Positions 51,312 to 61,051 of a stretch of 64,000 bases of DNA are shown in pieces. The DNA is from CAG-390 sp045636385 (GTDB lineage Bacteria > Bacillota > Clostridia > Oscillospirales > CAG-272). The stretch lies in contig JAZTXK010000055.1 of NCBI GenBank assembly GCA_045636385.1, positions 53,023 through 117,022 on the forward strand, written 5' to 3'. The position numbers and the translations under genes are program-made. A model generated the notes under the pieces. It made no database searches. It was not told the DNA's origin and worked only from the letters and a program-made list of their open reading frames with translations. How positions within the stretch are numbered: position 1 is the stretch's first letter; the number at the start of each line of letters is the position of its first letter.

Positions 51312-52178
51312 TTAAATGAATCTCTCGAACCACAAAAGCAGTTCCTTTTTCATCGTGTCAACGACCTTGTGGGCTACGCCGTCGAGGGTGTGCAGTTCGG
51401 CGTAGCATCCCGCACGGCGTATCGAGTCGTAGTATTCCCGTGTTATAACGGGATCGACGGTCATATCGTCACCGCCCTGCCAGATCTTGACGGGGCAGGG
51501 AGGAAGAACCGCTCTTTCGCCCTCATCGTTGACGAATGAGTGTGCGCGGTAGGGATCAAATCCCGAAATGATATCGGGGTGGAATTCCCCGTCGGGAAAG
51601 CGGAAATACCGAATAATGAGCTTGCGGTATCTGTAACCGTCCTCGAATTTTCTGTCCCACGGATTGCGGCAGACGTGACCGCCGACCGAAACGCCGTGAA
51701 AGCTGAGCCCGGGATTGAATACCGCGAGCGCGAGGGCAAGGGAGGGGAAGGTGTTTGCAAAATTGATCGCCGTTCCGCCACCCATCGAGTGACCCGCGAG
51801 GAGTACTCTTTCTGTGAGATTGTAGTTCTTGACTGCATAGCGGTATGCTTTATAAAGCGCGAAGACGTGCTCCGGGCAGCCGAGTGTCAGGCCGTGCGCC
51901 TCGCTTCCGCTGATATCGAGCGCGGCAAAGCCCGCGCGTATGCATTCGGAGGCATAGTCGACTCCACCCGTTTTGCCCTCTTTTTCGCTAACGGTATTTC
52001 CCGCACCGTGGCAGGTGAGGATGAGCGGAGTAGGTTCGCCGTCCGAGCTATATGAATCGGGAAGGCATAGAACTGCCTCGCATTCGCCCCATTCCTCACG
52101 GTCGAGGACTTCGTTGGCGGTAGAGCCGGATATCTCACGGAAATTGTTGAATTTTACTTTGAAAAAAATCTTTTCCAT
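51312..52178 (-). CDS. Alpha/beta hydrolase (dienelactone hydrolase/esterase-like)
   Basis: 288 residues. Oxyanion-hole region LILTCHGAGNT, nucleophile elbow VLLAGHSMGGGTA (G-H-S-M-G), and a late histidine in DGVAHKVVD; an Asp lies in KIWQGGDDMTV. Typical of esterases or acetyl xylan esterase-like enzymes; substrate unknown. It starts 10 nt after another alpha/beta hydrolase gene; the RBS is weak. Confidence 0.87.
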   Translation of the reverse strand: MEKIFFKVKFNNFREISGSTANEVLDREEWGECEAVLCLPDSYSSDGEPTPLILTCHGAGNTVSEKEGKTGGVDYASECIRAGFAALDISGSEAHGLTLGCPEHVFALYKAYRYAVKNYNLTERVLLAGHSMGGGTAINFANTFPSLALALAVFNPGLSFHGVSVGGHVCRNPWDRKFEDGYRYRKLIIRYFRFPDGEFHPDIISGFDPYRAHSFVNDEGERAVLPPCPVKIWQGGDDMTVDPVITREYYDSIRRAGCYAELHTLDGVAHKVVDTMKKELLLWFERFI

Positions 52179-52188
52179 CGTTCGGTAT

Positions 52189-53154
52189 TCACTCTTCTAT
52201 AAAGTTGAATATCTTGTCCCAAACCGCCTCGTCCTGCTCGGTGATCTTATCCCAATCCCAAGAGGTGCGGAAAGCTTCAACCGCTTCGGGCGTTTCAAAA
52301 TCCTTTTTCTTCATTCCCTCGGTCATGGCTTGGCTCATTTTTGTAAGCTCGGCAACCGCACTTTCAGAATAGTTTGGATTGTGGAGCTTGCCGTGAACAA
52401 GGTGAAATTCAATATTTGCTCCCTCGGGCGGTGTTTTTTGGAGCGTGTCGAAGTGATACGCGGTCTTGACTGTCGGGTCGTTATCGGACGCTATGTAAAG
52501 GATGCGGCTTTTTGAGTTTTTCAGGCTCTTGCGAGCGTCGATGAGCGAATACATCGGATTCGCTTCGGATTCAAGACGGAATATCGACGGACGGTAAAAC
52601 TTGAGAATGCCCGAGAAGAATTGCTCGATCATACGCTCGACGCCGATGAATCCCGAAAGCGAGACGCAGGATTCGATCTCGGGGTGAAGCGCGGATATAT
52701 TGAGCGCGGCAAAGCCGCCCCAGCTGTGTCCGATGACGGTGAACTTCGCGTCACCGCATTCCTTTGACGATTGAAGCGCGTTTACCGCATAGTCGAGGTC
52801 GCAGAGCGACTGCGCGAAGCCGCCGATGTTTTCCCCTTCGGATTCAAGACAGCCCGTGTGGTCATAGGTGAAGACCATATATCCGCGCCGCGCGATAAGC
52901 TCGATCTCTTTAAGATAAGCAACGTGACCGCAGCCCATTCCGTGGTCGAAAATGATGAGTCTGTCTTTTCTCGCCGAGGGATAATAATAGTAGTATCCCT
53001 GCAATTTTTGTCCGTTGTTGCCCTCAAAGTCAAAGGGCGTGCGCTGGAGCCCCGGAAAATCCGAGACGGAAAAATAATGCAGAAGCGGATTTCCGTCCTG
53101 ACGGATGCGGATGCTGCTTTTATATACGTTGACTACCGCTTTTTCAAAAATCAT
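52189..53154 (-). CDS. Alpha/beta hydrolase
   Basis: 321 residues. Strand FDHGMGCGHVAYLKEI, nucleophile elbow FTVIGHSWGGFAALNI (G-H-S-W-G), acid in YIASDNDPTV and late His in LVHGKLHNPNY. No signal peptide, so it is intracellular. Likely an esterase or peptidase-type hydrolase with unknown substrate. It lies 4 nt after the exonuclease III gene. Confidence 0.87.
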   Translation of the reverse strand: MIFEKAVVNVYKSSIRIRQDGNPLLHYFSVSDFPGLQRTPFDFEGNNGQKLQGYYYYYPSARKDRLIIFDHGMGCGHVAYLKEIELIARRGYMVFTYDHTGCLESEGENIGGFAQSLCDLDYAVNALQSSKECGDAKFTVIGHSWGGFAALNISALHPEIESCVSLSGFIGVERMIEQFFSGILKFYRPSIFRLESEANPMYSLIDARKSLKNSKSRILYIASDNDPTVKTAYHFDTLQKTPPEGANIEFHLVHGKLHNPNYSESAVAELTKMSQAMTEGMKKKDFETPEAVEAFRTSWDWDKITEQDEAVWDKIFNFIEE

Positions 53155-53158
53155 TTTA

Positions 53159-53908
53159 TTACTCCAATTCGATTCCGACGGGGCAGTGGTCGCTGCCCAT
53201 CACGTTTGTGAGGATAAAGCTGTCTTTAACGCGGTTAAAAAGGCGGTTAGATACAACAAAATAGTCGATGCGCCAACCGACGTTCTTCGCACGCGCCGAG
53301 AACATATAGCTCCACCAGGAATATTCTACCTTTTCGGGATAGAGCGCGCGGAAGGTATCCGTAAATCCGCTTTCAAGAAGCTCGGTGAATTTTCCACGTT
53401 CTTCGTCGGAAAATCCCGCACTTTGACGGTTTGACTTCGGATTTTTTAGATCGATCTCGTTGTGCGCGACGTTCAGGTCACCGCAATATATGACCGGCTT
53501 CTTTTCGTCGAGTGACTTGATATAAGCGCGCAGAGCATCCTCCCAAGCCATTCTGTAATCAAGGCGAGCAAGCTCGCGCTGTGCGTTGGGGGTGTAGACA
53601 CAGAGAAGATAAAAATCCTCGTATTCGAGGGTGATCGCTCTGCCCTCGGTGTCGTGCTCGGGAATGCCGATGCCGTAGGCGACGGAGAGCGGCTCGTGCT
53701 TCGTGAATATTGCGGTTCCCGAATAACCTTTCTTTTCCGCGCTGTACCAATACTGATGGTATCCCTCGGGCGTGAAATCCGCCTGACCCGGCTGCATCTT
53801 CGTTTCCTGAATGCAGAAGAAATCCGCATCCTGCTCGGCAAAGAAATCGCCAAAGCCTTTTTCAAGACACGCGCGGAAGCCGTTTACGTTCCAAGATATA
53901 AATTTCAT
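53159..53908 (-). CDS. xth: Exodeoxyribonuclease III
   Basis: 249 residues. Catalytic motifs of the Xth/ExoA group: MKFISWNVNGFRA (Asn), FCIQETKM (metal Glu), YSGTAIF, YCGDLNVAH (Asp/Asn), WWSYMFSARAKNVGWRIDYF and GSDHCPVGI (catalytic His). It cuts abasic sites and removes 3'-blocking groups in base excision repair. Start ATG at 53908, 4 nt after the cupin gene; the longer reading to 53959 overlaps the cupin gene. Confidence 0.95.
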   Translation of the reverse strand: MKFISWNVNGFRACLEKGFGDFFAEQDADFFCIQETKMQPGQADFTPEGYHQYWYSAEKKGYSGTAIFTKHEPLSVAYGIGIPEHDTEGRAITLEYEDFYLLCVYTPNAQRELARLDYRMAWEDALRAYIKSLDEKKPVIYCGDLNVAHNEIDLKNPKSNRQSAGFSDEERGKFTELLESGFTDTFRALYPEKVEYSWWSYMFSARAKNVGWRIDYFVVSNRLFNRVKDSFILTNVMGSDHCPVGIELE

Positions 53909-53912
53909 TTTA

Positions 53913-54239
53913 TTACTGCTGAGGAACAACGGCGAAGAACACGAGATCCTTCTTGCCATTGTTGATAAAGCTATGCGTATGACCCTTGGGGCAGTAGTGG
54001 CATTCGCCCGCGTTTATGGTTTCCTCGGCGCCGTCAAGGATAGCCGTGCCGACTCCCGAGAGAACGTAGATTACCTCGCTCGAGGTCTCGTGGCAATGCA
54101 TACCGATCGAGCAACCGGGCTCGAGGGTTATTCTCATAATTTTGTTTTTATCGTCAACAAACATCTGCGCGGCGGTCACGCCCTCGCCGCCCTGGAAATT
54201 CGGCATAAGAGTTGCCTTGATATCGGAAAAATTGATCAT
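53913..54239 (-). CDS. Cupin domain protein
   Basis: 108 residues, one cupin barrel: PGCSIGMHCHETSSEVIYVLSGVGTAI carries motif 1 (two His and Glu), CHYCPKGHTHSFINNG motif 2 with a His. Such small cupins bind a metal and may act as sugar isomerases, dioxygenases or sensors; the function is not readable. First gene of its operon, with RBS TTGGAGG and a promoter that shares its -10 with the divergent gene. Confidence 0.87.
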   Translation of the reverse strand: MINFSDIKATLMPNFQGGEGVTAAQMFVDDKNKIMRITLEPGCSIGMHCHETSSEVIYVLSGVGTAILDGAEETINAGECHYCPKGHTHSFINNGKKDLVFFAVVPQQ

Positions 54240-54269
54240 AATTTTTTAGCCTCCAAAATAAAAATTTAC

Positions 54270-54298
54270 TTGACAAATTGCTGATATAATGATATTAT
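54270..54298 (+). promoter_or_regulatory. Sigma-A promoter of the AKR-malQ-mannosidase operon
   Basis: TTGACA (54270-54275), 17-bp spacer, TATTAT (54293-54298). RBS AAGGAGA follows before the ATG at 54354. Confidence 0.78.
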
Positions 54299-54322
54299 AT
54301 ACTTAATAGCACCAAAAGTCAA
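54294..54322 (-). promoter_or_regulatory. Sigma-A promoter of the cupin operon
   Basis: Minus strand TTGACT (54317-54322), 17-bp spacer, TATAAT (54294-54299). The -10 overlaps the -10 of the plus-strand promoter at 54270-54298. Confidence 0.75.
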
Positions 54323-54353
54323 GACTTTTCGGTCACGCAAAAGGAGATAAATT

Positions 54354-55475
54354 ATGATCTACAAGGAATTTAAAGGCAAAAAGCTTTCAGCTCTCGGTAT
54401 GGGATGCATGAGATTCCCCACCTACGGCGAGGATAAGACCATCGACGAGGCAAAGACCGCCGAGATGTTCGATTACGCGATTAAGAACGGCATAAATTAT
54501 TTTGATACCGCTTGGGGCTACCACGACGGCAAGAGCGAGCCGATGGTCGGAAAGCTTCTCGAAAAATATCCCCGCGAGAGCTTCTATCTCGCATCCAAGT
54601 TCCCCGGCTACGCGCAGGCAAACTGGGGCAAGCACGAGGAGATCTTCGCAAAGCAGCTCGAGCGTTGCCGCGTTGACTATTTCGATTTCTACCTCATCCA
54701 TAACGTAACCGAGTCGAATATCGACGCGTATCTCAACGATGAATACGGCGACGTTATGTATTTTGTGAAGATGAAGGAAGAGGGCAAGATCAAGCATCTC
54801 GGTTTCTCAACTCACGGAACTCTCGAAACGATGCACCGTTTCCTTGATAAATACGGCAAGTATATGGAATTCTGCCAGCTTCAAATCAACTGGCTCGATT
54901 ACAGCCTCCAGAATGCGAAGGCAAAGATCGAAATGATGAAGGAATACGGCGATATTCCTGTTTGGGTAATGGAGCCCGTTCGCGGCGGTAAGCTCGCAAC
55001 CATCGAGGAGGCTTACGCAAAGCAGCTTCAGGCTCACCGCGAGAACGAGAGCATTCCCGCTTGGGCATTCAGATTTATCCAGAGCTTGCCCGAGGTATGC
55101 GTAACCCTTTCGGGTATGTCCGACTTTGAGCAGGTAAAGGCGAATATCAATACCTTCTCGGAAGAGAAGCCTCTCAATAAAGAGGAATGGGATACTCTTA
55201 TGTCGATTGCCGACAGCATGGGCGGAAAGAAGACACTTTTCTGCACCGCTTGCAGCTATTGCACCACCCACTGCCCTATGAGCCTTGAGATCCCCAAGAT
55301 CATCGAGCTTTACAACGAGCAGGTTTACACCGAAAAGGGTAAGGTTGATCTTTCCTGCCTCCCCGAGGATAAGCGTCCCTCCGATTGTATCGGATGCACC
55401 GCTTGCGAGGAGGTCTGCCCGCAGAATATCAAGATCTCCGAGATGATGTCGGATTTCGCGGCAAAGCTGAAATAA
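54354..55475 (+). CDS. Aldo/keto reductase with C-terminal 4Fe-4S ferredoxin domain
   Basis: 373 residues. The AKR barrel shows FDTAWGYHDGKSE (catalytic Asp and Tyr), the Lys strand FYLASKFPG and IKHLGFSTHG with the His. The C-terminal 100 residues have two Cys clusters, CTACSYCTTHCP and CIGCTACEEVCP, an Fe-S ferredoxin-like module typical of clostridial AKRs. It probably transfers electrons between NAD(P)H or ferredoxin and a carbonyl compound. First gene of the operon with malQ. Confidence 0.9.
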   Translation: MIYKEFKGKKLSALGMGCMRFPTYGEDKTIDEAKTAEMFDYAIKNGINYFDTAWGYHDGKSEPMVGKLLEKYPRESFYLASKFPGYAQANWGKHEEIFAKQLERCRVDYFDFYLIHNVTESNIDAYLNDEYGDVMYFVKMKEEGKIKHLGFSTHGTLETMHRFLDKYGKYMEFCQLQINWLDYSLQNAKAKIEMMKEYGDIPVWVMEPVRGGKLATIEEAYAKQLQAHRENESIPAWAFRFIQSLPEVCVTLSGMSDFEQVKANINTFSEEKPLNKEEWDTLMSIADSMGGKKTLFCTACSYCTTHCPMSLEIPKIIELYNEQVYTEKGKVDLSCLPEDKRPSDCIGCTACEEVCPQNIKISEMMSDFAAKLK

Positions 55476-55476
55476 T

Positions 55477-56913
55477 ATGAAACGATCAAGCGGAGTGCTT
55501 ATGCACGTCTCCTCGCTTTGGGGAGAATATTCCGAGGGTAGCTTCGGCGAGGCGGCGCGCGAGTGGATCGATCTGCTCGCCGATTGCGGTTTTACCTATT
55601 GGCAGACTCTGCCGTTTTGCCTGCCCGACGAGGCGAATTCGCCCTATAAATCATACAGCGCCTTCAGCGGAAATCCATTCTTCATTGATCTGCCCTTACT
55701 TTATGACGTAGGGCTCATCACCCGCGCCGAGCTTGACGAGGCGAAGCAGAAAACGCCCTTTTACTGTGAATTCGACAGATTGAATGAGGAGAGAATGTCC
55801 CTGCTTGCCAAGGCTTCAAAGCGTATGACGAATTACGCGCCCGTTGAGGAATTTATGAAGTCGCATCCCGGTGTCGAGCGCTTTTGCCGATTTATGGCAC
55901 TCAAAAAGGCGAACGGCGGCAAGGAATGGACCGAATGGACGGTCGATATTCCCGATGAAGACGAGCTTCGCACTTGGTATTTCTCGCAGTTTGCTTTCTT
56001 CACCCAATGGGCGGAGATCAAGGCTTACGCGAACAAAAAGGGAATAAAGATCATTGGAGATATCCCGATCTACGTCGCGCACGACAGCGCGGACGTATGG
56101 GGCGCACCCGAGCAGTTCCTGCTCGAGGAAGACGGCTCGCCCTCGGCTGTCGCCGGAGTTCCGCCCGATTATTTCGCGAAGGACGGTCAGCTCTGGGGCA
56201 ATCCTCTCTACGATTGGGACTATATGAAAAAGGACGGCTACGCCTGGTGGAGAAGCCGTATGGAATTTATGCTCGAGATCTTCGACGGCGTCCGAATCGA
56301 CCACTTCCGCGGCTTTGAAGCATTTTACAGTATCCCCGCGGGAGAGAAGACCGCCAAAAACGGCAAATGGGTCAAGGGGCCCGGTATTGATCTTATAAAC
56401 GCGATCAAACCTCTTTGTGATGGCAGAATGATAATTGCCGAAGATCTCGGCGACATTACTCCCAAGGTAGAAAAGCTCGTCGCAGACAGCACTTTCCCCG
56501 GAATGAGGGTGTTGCAATTCGGATTCCTTTCCGAGGAAGACTGTCCGCACACGCCTCACAATTATCCCGCAAACTGCGTTGCCTACACGGGTACGCACGA
56601 TAATAATACGCTCCTCGGCTTCGTCTGGGAGCTTGACGGCGGATCGCGCCGCCGAGTCTTTGACTATTGCGGTTACAGAGGCGACGATCTTGACGAAAGC
56701 TACGACTATCTCTTGCGTACGATGTTCGCAAGCCACGCGGATACTCTCATCATCCCCGTTCAGGATATGCTCCTTTACGGCGCGGATACGCGTATCAACA
56801 AGCCCGGTATCGCTGAGGGCAACTGGTCATACCGCGTGACTAAAGATCAATTTTGGCGCATCGACCGCGAAAAATTCAAATATCTCAATCGCCTTTACGG
56901 CAGAAGGAAATAA
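55477..56913 (+). CDS. malQ: 4-alpha-glucanotransferase
   Basis: 478 residues, GH77. Motifs: SSLWGEYSEGSFGEA, FTYWQTLPFCLPDEANSPYKSYSAF, IGDIPIYVAHDSADVW, FDGVRIDHFRGFEAFY (catalytic Asp nucleophile), IIAEDLGDITPKV (acid/base Glu) and GTHDNNTLLGF (stabilising Asp). It moves maltodextrin chains between glucans in the cytoplasm. Starts 2 nt after the AKR gene. No signal peptide. Confidence 0.95.
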   Translation: MKRSSGVLMHVSSLWGEYSEGSFGEAAREWIDLLADCGFTYWQTLPFCLPDEANSPYKSYSAFSGNPFFIDLPLLYDVGLITRAELDEAKQKTPFYCEFDRLNEERMSLLAKASKRMTNYAPVEEFMKSHPGVERFCRFMALKKANGGKEWTEWTVDIPDEDELRTWYFSQFAFFTQWAEIKAYANKKGIKIIGDIPIYVAHDSADVWGAPEQFLLEEDGSPSAVAGVPPDYFAKDGQLWGNPLYDWDYMKKDGYAWWRSRMEFMLEIFDGVRIDHFRGFEAFYSIPAGEKTAKNGKWVKGPGIDLINAIKPLCDGRMIIAEDLGDITPKVEKLVADSTFPGMRVLQFGFLSEEDCPHTPHNYPANCVAYTGTHDNNTLLGFVWELDGGSRRRVFDYCGYRGDDLDESYDYLLRTMFASHADTLIIPVQDMLLYGADTRINKPGIAEGNWSYRVTKDQFWRIDREKFKYLNRLYGRRK

Positions 56914-56915
56914 AT

Positions 56916-59900
56916 ATGGATTACAAACTTCAAAAGATCAGAAGATATTTCGATATCGTCAAGAATTGCAGATGGAAAAACTCCGAAAAGGCGGAGAATA
57001 TTCTTTTCTGTAATTGCGATTATAAGACCGACAATACACCTCCCGCACTCTCCGCGCTCGTTCCCTTTGAAAACGGCGGCGAATGGGGCACGGGATATGA
57101 CAGCCACGCGTGGTTTCGCCTTACGGTCAATTCCGAGGATAAAAACAGATTTATATTCGTTGAGACCAATAAATCTGGCTGGGATGCGGCGAATCCGCAG
57201 TTCATCGTTTACGTAAACGGCGAGATGCGTCAGGGTGTCGACGTCAACCACCGCGAGGTGCTCCTCGGTGATTGCGGCGATGCGGAGATATATCTCTACG
57301 CCTACACAGGTCCAAAGATCGACAAGGCTCGTCTTTTCGTTACCTTCCGCACGCTTGACGAGGACGTTGACGGACTTTATTACGATATGTTCTATCCGCT
57401 TAACATGCTTGATTACCTCGACCCCGACAGCGCGGAATACGGTCATCTTGAGCATTTCCTTTATAAAGCTGTTTCAATGCTCGAGCTTTACGAGATCGGC
57501 TCGGAGGAATTCCTTGAGTCGGTGAGAAAGGCGAGAGAATACCTCAAGACCGAGCTTTACGATGGCTATTGCCGCGAGCAGACAGCGAAAGCGATCTGCA
57601 TCGGTCACACGCATATCGACTGCGCGTGGAAATGGACGCTCAAGCAGACGCGCGAAAAGGTTCAGCGATCCTTTGCTACCGTTCTCGAGCTGATGAAGCG
57701 CTATCCCGAGTATAAATTTATGTCCTCACAGGCATTCCTCTATAAGAATCTCAAGGAGGAAGCTCCCGAGATTTACGCCGAGGTTGCCGAAAGGATCAAG
57801 GAAGGCAGATGGGAATGCGAGGGCGCGATGTGGGTCGAGGCTGACTGTAATCTCTCATCGGGCGAAAGCCTTGTCCGTCAGGTGATGTACGGCAAGCGCT
57901 TCTTTATGGATGAATTCGGCGTTGATAACCGCGTTCTCTGGCTTCCCGACGTTTTCGGTTATTCCGCGGCACTTCCGCAGATACTCAAGAAGAGCGGCGT
58001 CGATTGGTTCGTCACCTCCAAGATCAGCTGGAACGATAAAAACAAGATGCCCTGCGATACCTTTGCGTGGAAGGGCATTGACGGCACGTCGATCAACAGC
58101 TACTTCCTCACGGCTACCGATATGCAGAATACGAAGCGCCCCGAGCAGCTCAAAAGACACGAGTACCATACCACAACTTACAACGCAAACACCTATCCGA
58201 AGCAGATCGCGGGTACTTACGAACGCTATCAGCAGAAGAATCTGAACGACGAAGCTCTCGTCACCTTCGGTTACGGTGACGGCGGCGGAGGACCTACCTC
58301 CGAGTTTATCGAGCTTCTCCGCAGAAGCGAGCGAGGAATCCCCGGCTCGCCGCAGACAAAGATCGAATTTGCCGGCGACTTCCTGCGCCGTCTTGAAAAG
58401 AAGATCGAGGGTAACCCCGAGCTTCCCGCGTGGCAGGGCGAGCTTTATCTCGAATTCCACCGCGGCACTTATACAACGATGGCGGATAACAAGAAGGGCA
58501 ACCGCAAAGCGGAGTTCCTTTACGAGAATGCCGAGACGCTCGGCGTCATCGCAAAAACGCTCTTCGGCGACGCTTTCCCTGCAGAAAAGCTCCGCAAGGG
58601 TTGGGAGATGATCCTCACCAATCAGTTCCACGATATCATTCCCGGCTCGTCTATTAAAGAGGTTTACGATCAGAGCAAGATCGATTACGAGGTGATCCAC
58701 GGCATAGGCAACGAAATTGCCGACGGCGTTCGTGGAAAGATCGCGTCCTCGATCGATAAAAAGCACGGTTACGTTGTCTTCAATCCCCACGCATTCGAGG
58801 GTGAAGGATTCGTCGAGATCGACGGCAAGACCGCTTACGTCAACGGCATCGCTCAAAAGGGTTATTCCGTTGTAAATAATTTTGTTACCGAAAATAACGT
58901 TTCGATCAACGGCAACAAGGTTGAAACCGATCGCCTTACCGTTACCTTCAACGATGCTTGGCAGATCGTTTCTGTCTACGATAAGAAGGCGGAAAGAGAA
59001 CTTATCAAGGCGGGAGAAGTAGCTAACGAGCTTCGCATCCACGCCGATTATCCGCCTTATTATGATGCTTGGGAGTGGAGTCAGTATTCGACAACCGAGT
59101 ACAGAACTATCACCGACGTTTCGGGCGTTGAAGTTGTTGACGACGGCGCAAGACGCGGTGTTAAGATCACCCGTAAATACGGCGAGTCCACCATCACTCA
59201 GACCGTTTGGTTCAACGATTTCACAGCGCAGATCGACTTTGATACGCACGTCGATTGGCACGAAAGCCACAAGATGCTCAAGGCTGTATTCCCCGTCGAT
59301 ATCCTTGCAGACAAGGCGACCTACGATATCCAGTTCGGTAGCATCGAGCGTCCCACTCACAAGAACACAAGCTGGGATGAGGCAAAGTTCGAGGTCTGCG
59401 CGCATAAATACGCCGATCTTTCGGACGGCGGCTGGGGCGTTGCTCTTATGAACGATTGCAAGTACGGCTACGATATCCACGACGGCGTGATGCAGCTTTC
59501 GCTCCTCCGTTCGCCCACTGACCCCAACCCCGTGGCTGACGTCGGCGAGCATAGCTTCACCTATTCGCTCTATCTCCACGAGGGAACTCTCTGCGAAAGC
59601 GATACCGTTAAGCGAGCTTACGTTCTCAACGCTCCTCTGACAGCGCTTCCCGCCTGCGGAAATGCCGATACCGTTCCGACGGAATTTTCGGCAATTTCTC
59701 TCGATTGCAACCACGCGGCGTGCGAGACCGTTAAGGCAGCCGAGGACGGAGAGGGAACAGTCGTCCGTATTTATGAATATAAGAACATCCGCGACAAGCT
59801 CACCTTCTCCACCGCCATCCCGTTCAAGAAAGCCTACCTCTGCGACCTCCTCGAGCGAGAGATCAGCGAGCTCGAAGTCGAAAACGGCAAGATTAAGTGC

Positions 59901-59942
59901 GGTATCAAGGGATTTGAGATACTCACGCTGAAATTAAAGTAA
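56916..59942 (+). CDS. Alpha-mannosidase, GH38
   Basis: 1,008 residues. GH38 catalytic motifs: IGHTHIDCAWKW (zinc His and Asp), GAMWVEADCNLSSGESLVRQ, WLPDVFGYSAALPQIL (nucleophile Asp) and NQFHDIIPGSSIKEVY (His, zinc). The helical and beta-sandwich domains of the family follow. It removes mannose from glycans in the cytoplasm; no signal peptide. Start ATG at 56916, 2 nt after malQ; an upstream in-frame reading in malQ is not used. Terminator at 59966. Confidence 0.95.
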   Translation: MDYKLQKIRRYFDIVKNCRWKNSEKAENILFCNCDYKTDNTPPALSALVPFENGGEWGTGYDSHAWFRLTVNSEDKNRFIFVETNKSGWDAANPQFIVYVNGEMRQGVDVNHREVLLGDCGDAEIYLYAYTGPKIDKARLFVTFRTLDEDVDGLYYDMFYPLNMLDYLDPDSAEYGHLEHFLYKAVSMLELYEIGSEEFLESVRKAREYLKTELYDGYCREQTAKAICIGHTHIDCAWKWTLKQTREKVQRSFATVLELMKRYPEYKFMSSQAFLYKNLKEEAPEIYAEVAERIKEGRWECEGAMWVEADCNLSSGESLVRQVMYGKRFFMDEFGVDNRVLWLPDVFGYSAALPQILKKSGVDWFVTSKISWNDKNKMPCDTFAWKGIDGTSINSYFLTATDMQNTKRPEQLKRHEYHTTTYNANTYPKQIAGTYERYQQKNLNDEALVTFGYGDGGGGPTSEFIELLRRSERGIPGSPQTKIEFAGDFLRRLEKKIEGNPELPAWQGELYLEFHRGTYTTMADNKKGNRKAEFLYENAETLGVIAKTLFGDAFPAEKLRKGWEMILTNQFHDIIPGSSIKEVYDQSKIDYEVIHGIGNEIADGVRGKIASSIDKKHGYVVFNPHAFEGEGFVEIDGKTAYVNGIAQKGYSVVNNFVTENNVSINGNKVETDRLTVTFNDAWQIVSVYDKKAERELIKAGEVANELRIHADYPPYYDAWEWSQYSTTEYRTITDVSGVEVVDDGARRGVKITRKYGESTITQTVWFNDFTAQIDFDTHVDWHESHKMLKAVFPVDILADKATYDIQFGSIERPTHKNTSWDEAKFEVCAHKYADLSDGGWGVALMNDCKYGYDIHDGVMQLSLLRSPTDPNPVADVGEHSFTYSLYLHEGTLCESDTVKRAYVLNAPLTALPACGNADTVPTEFSAISLDCNHAACETVKAAEDGEGTVVRIYEYKNIRDKLTFSTAIPFKKAYLCDLLEREISELEVENGKIKCGIKGFEILTLKLK

Positions 59943-59965
59943 TTATCCCGTTGTCTGCAACGGGT

Positions 59966-59997
59966 GGAACCGACTCCTTGGAGTCGGTTCCTTTTTT
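59966..59997 (+). terminator. Intrinsic terminator of the AKR-malQ-mannosidase operon
   Basis: Stem of 11-12 bp (59966-59977 with 59980-59991) with a tight loop, then TTTTTT. A smaller hairpin CCCGTTG/CAACGGG precedes it at 59947-59964. Confidence 0.88.
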
Positions 59998-60015
59998 ACT
60001 TCTTTTTAGTTAATT

Positions 60016-60865
60016 TCAGATCGTTCCCGTTACGCGGATAACGGCGCTTCCGGGGATAACGGTTACAACGCCGGTGTTCGGGTTAGTAACGTAGGTCGCC
60101 GCGGGAAGTGTTATTGCGCCGGGAAGGGAGGAGAACACGCCCGTCGTCTCGTCGTAGGTGTAGTTCACACCCTCGGTCCATACTGCACCGTTATAGGTCA
60201 CGGTAATATTTTCGAGTATGGGATCAAAGATATCGCTGACGGTGAGGGCGGAGGTAACGGGAGCGTTACCGCGATTTTCAATGAGAAGGGTGTAGGTCAC
60301 CGTGCCGTTCTCGGTTACGATTTCGGGCGAGAGCGACTTAAGGATTGAGAGCAGGGCGCATTTGCGACTCTGATCGTTTCCTCAGCGGTGATATCGCCGA
60401 GCGCGGAGTTGCCGGAAACGGTTACTGTGTTTGTGATCACAGAGCAGGCTGTGAGAGGCGCGTACTCGTTGGGTACTGCGTTATAGATGATAACGGCGTT
60501 GCCGCCCGCGGGGATCGAGATTCCCGAAAAGCTGAGGGGCGATGCGGTTATGATCGGGGGAGTGGGCTGAAGAACTCCGTTGACGAAGTAGAGGAGCGAG
60601 CCGAGCACGTAGTCAAGAGGAGTGACGGAAAGCTCATCGCTGATCGCGAACTCACCGAGATCGTCGGTCAGAGTGAGATTGGTGAGATTGCTTCCGCCCG
60701 AGTTGACGAGCGCAACCGCATAGGTGATAACGTCGCCGAGGGAGAGCTGTCGTTCGACGCCGTCTTGGTTGCGGAAAGAGTCTGCAGTATTTCGCCGCTT
60801 ACGGTATTCGAGGATATCGAATTCGTTCCGTAGGTCAGCGTAGCGCGGTTAAAAAATGTTGCCAT
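60016..60865 (-). pseudogene. DUF11-domain protein gene broken by two frameshifts
   Basis: The reading begins at an ATG (60865) with AAAGGA upstream, as MATFFNRATLTYGTNS, the start of a clostridial DUF11 family protein. After LSATKTA, near 60760, the frame must shift by one base to continue as VERQLSLGDVITYAV. Near 60350, after VANAPC, it must shift again to continue as LSILKSLSPEIV. The C-terminal part then runs to 60016. The three pieces together form an intact protein of about 280 residues with two DUF11-like repeats. Both shifts look like single-base deletions. It may be a true pseudogene or an error in the assembly. No promoter recognised. Confidence 0.75.
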
Positions 60866-60986
60866 AGTTTTATTCCTTTCTCTAATTTTAACTTTGGATG
60901 TATTGGCCATCCTTTAACATTATATGACGCTTTTCGACAAAACGCGACAAAAGTGAAAAATATTGCTTTATTATTACTTATAGGTA

Positions 60987-61015
60987 TTGATTTTTGTCCC
61001 AAAAACGAGTATAAT
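60987..61015 (+). promoter_or_regulatory. Sigma-A promoter of nagB
   Basis: TTGATT (60987-60992), 17-bp spacer, TATAAT (61010-61015), 37 nt before the ATG. Confidence 0.75.
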
Positions 61016-61051
61016 ATAATCATATTGAAATTTGAAACGAGGTAAATCAAA

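Noticed and set aside
57855..59714. Long open frame (619 codons) on the minus strand opposite the GH38 gene
   Set aside because: Antisense shadow of a clear GH38 alpha-mannosidase; no recognisable domain or start signal.
60340..60360. Programmed frameshift in the DUF11 gene
   Set aside because: No slippery heptamer or stimulator structure was visible and two independent shifts would be needed.
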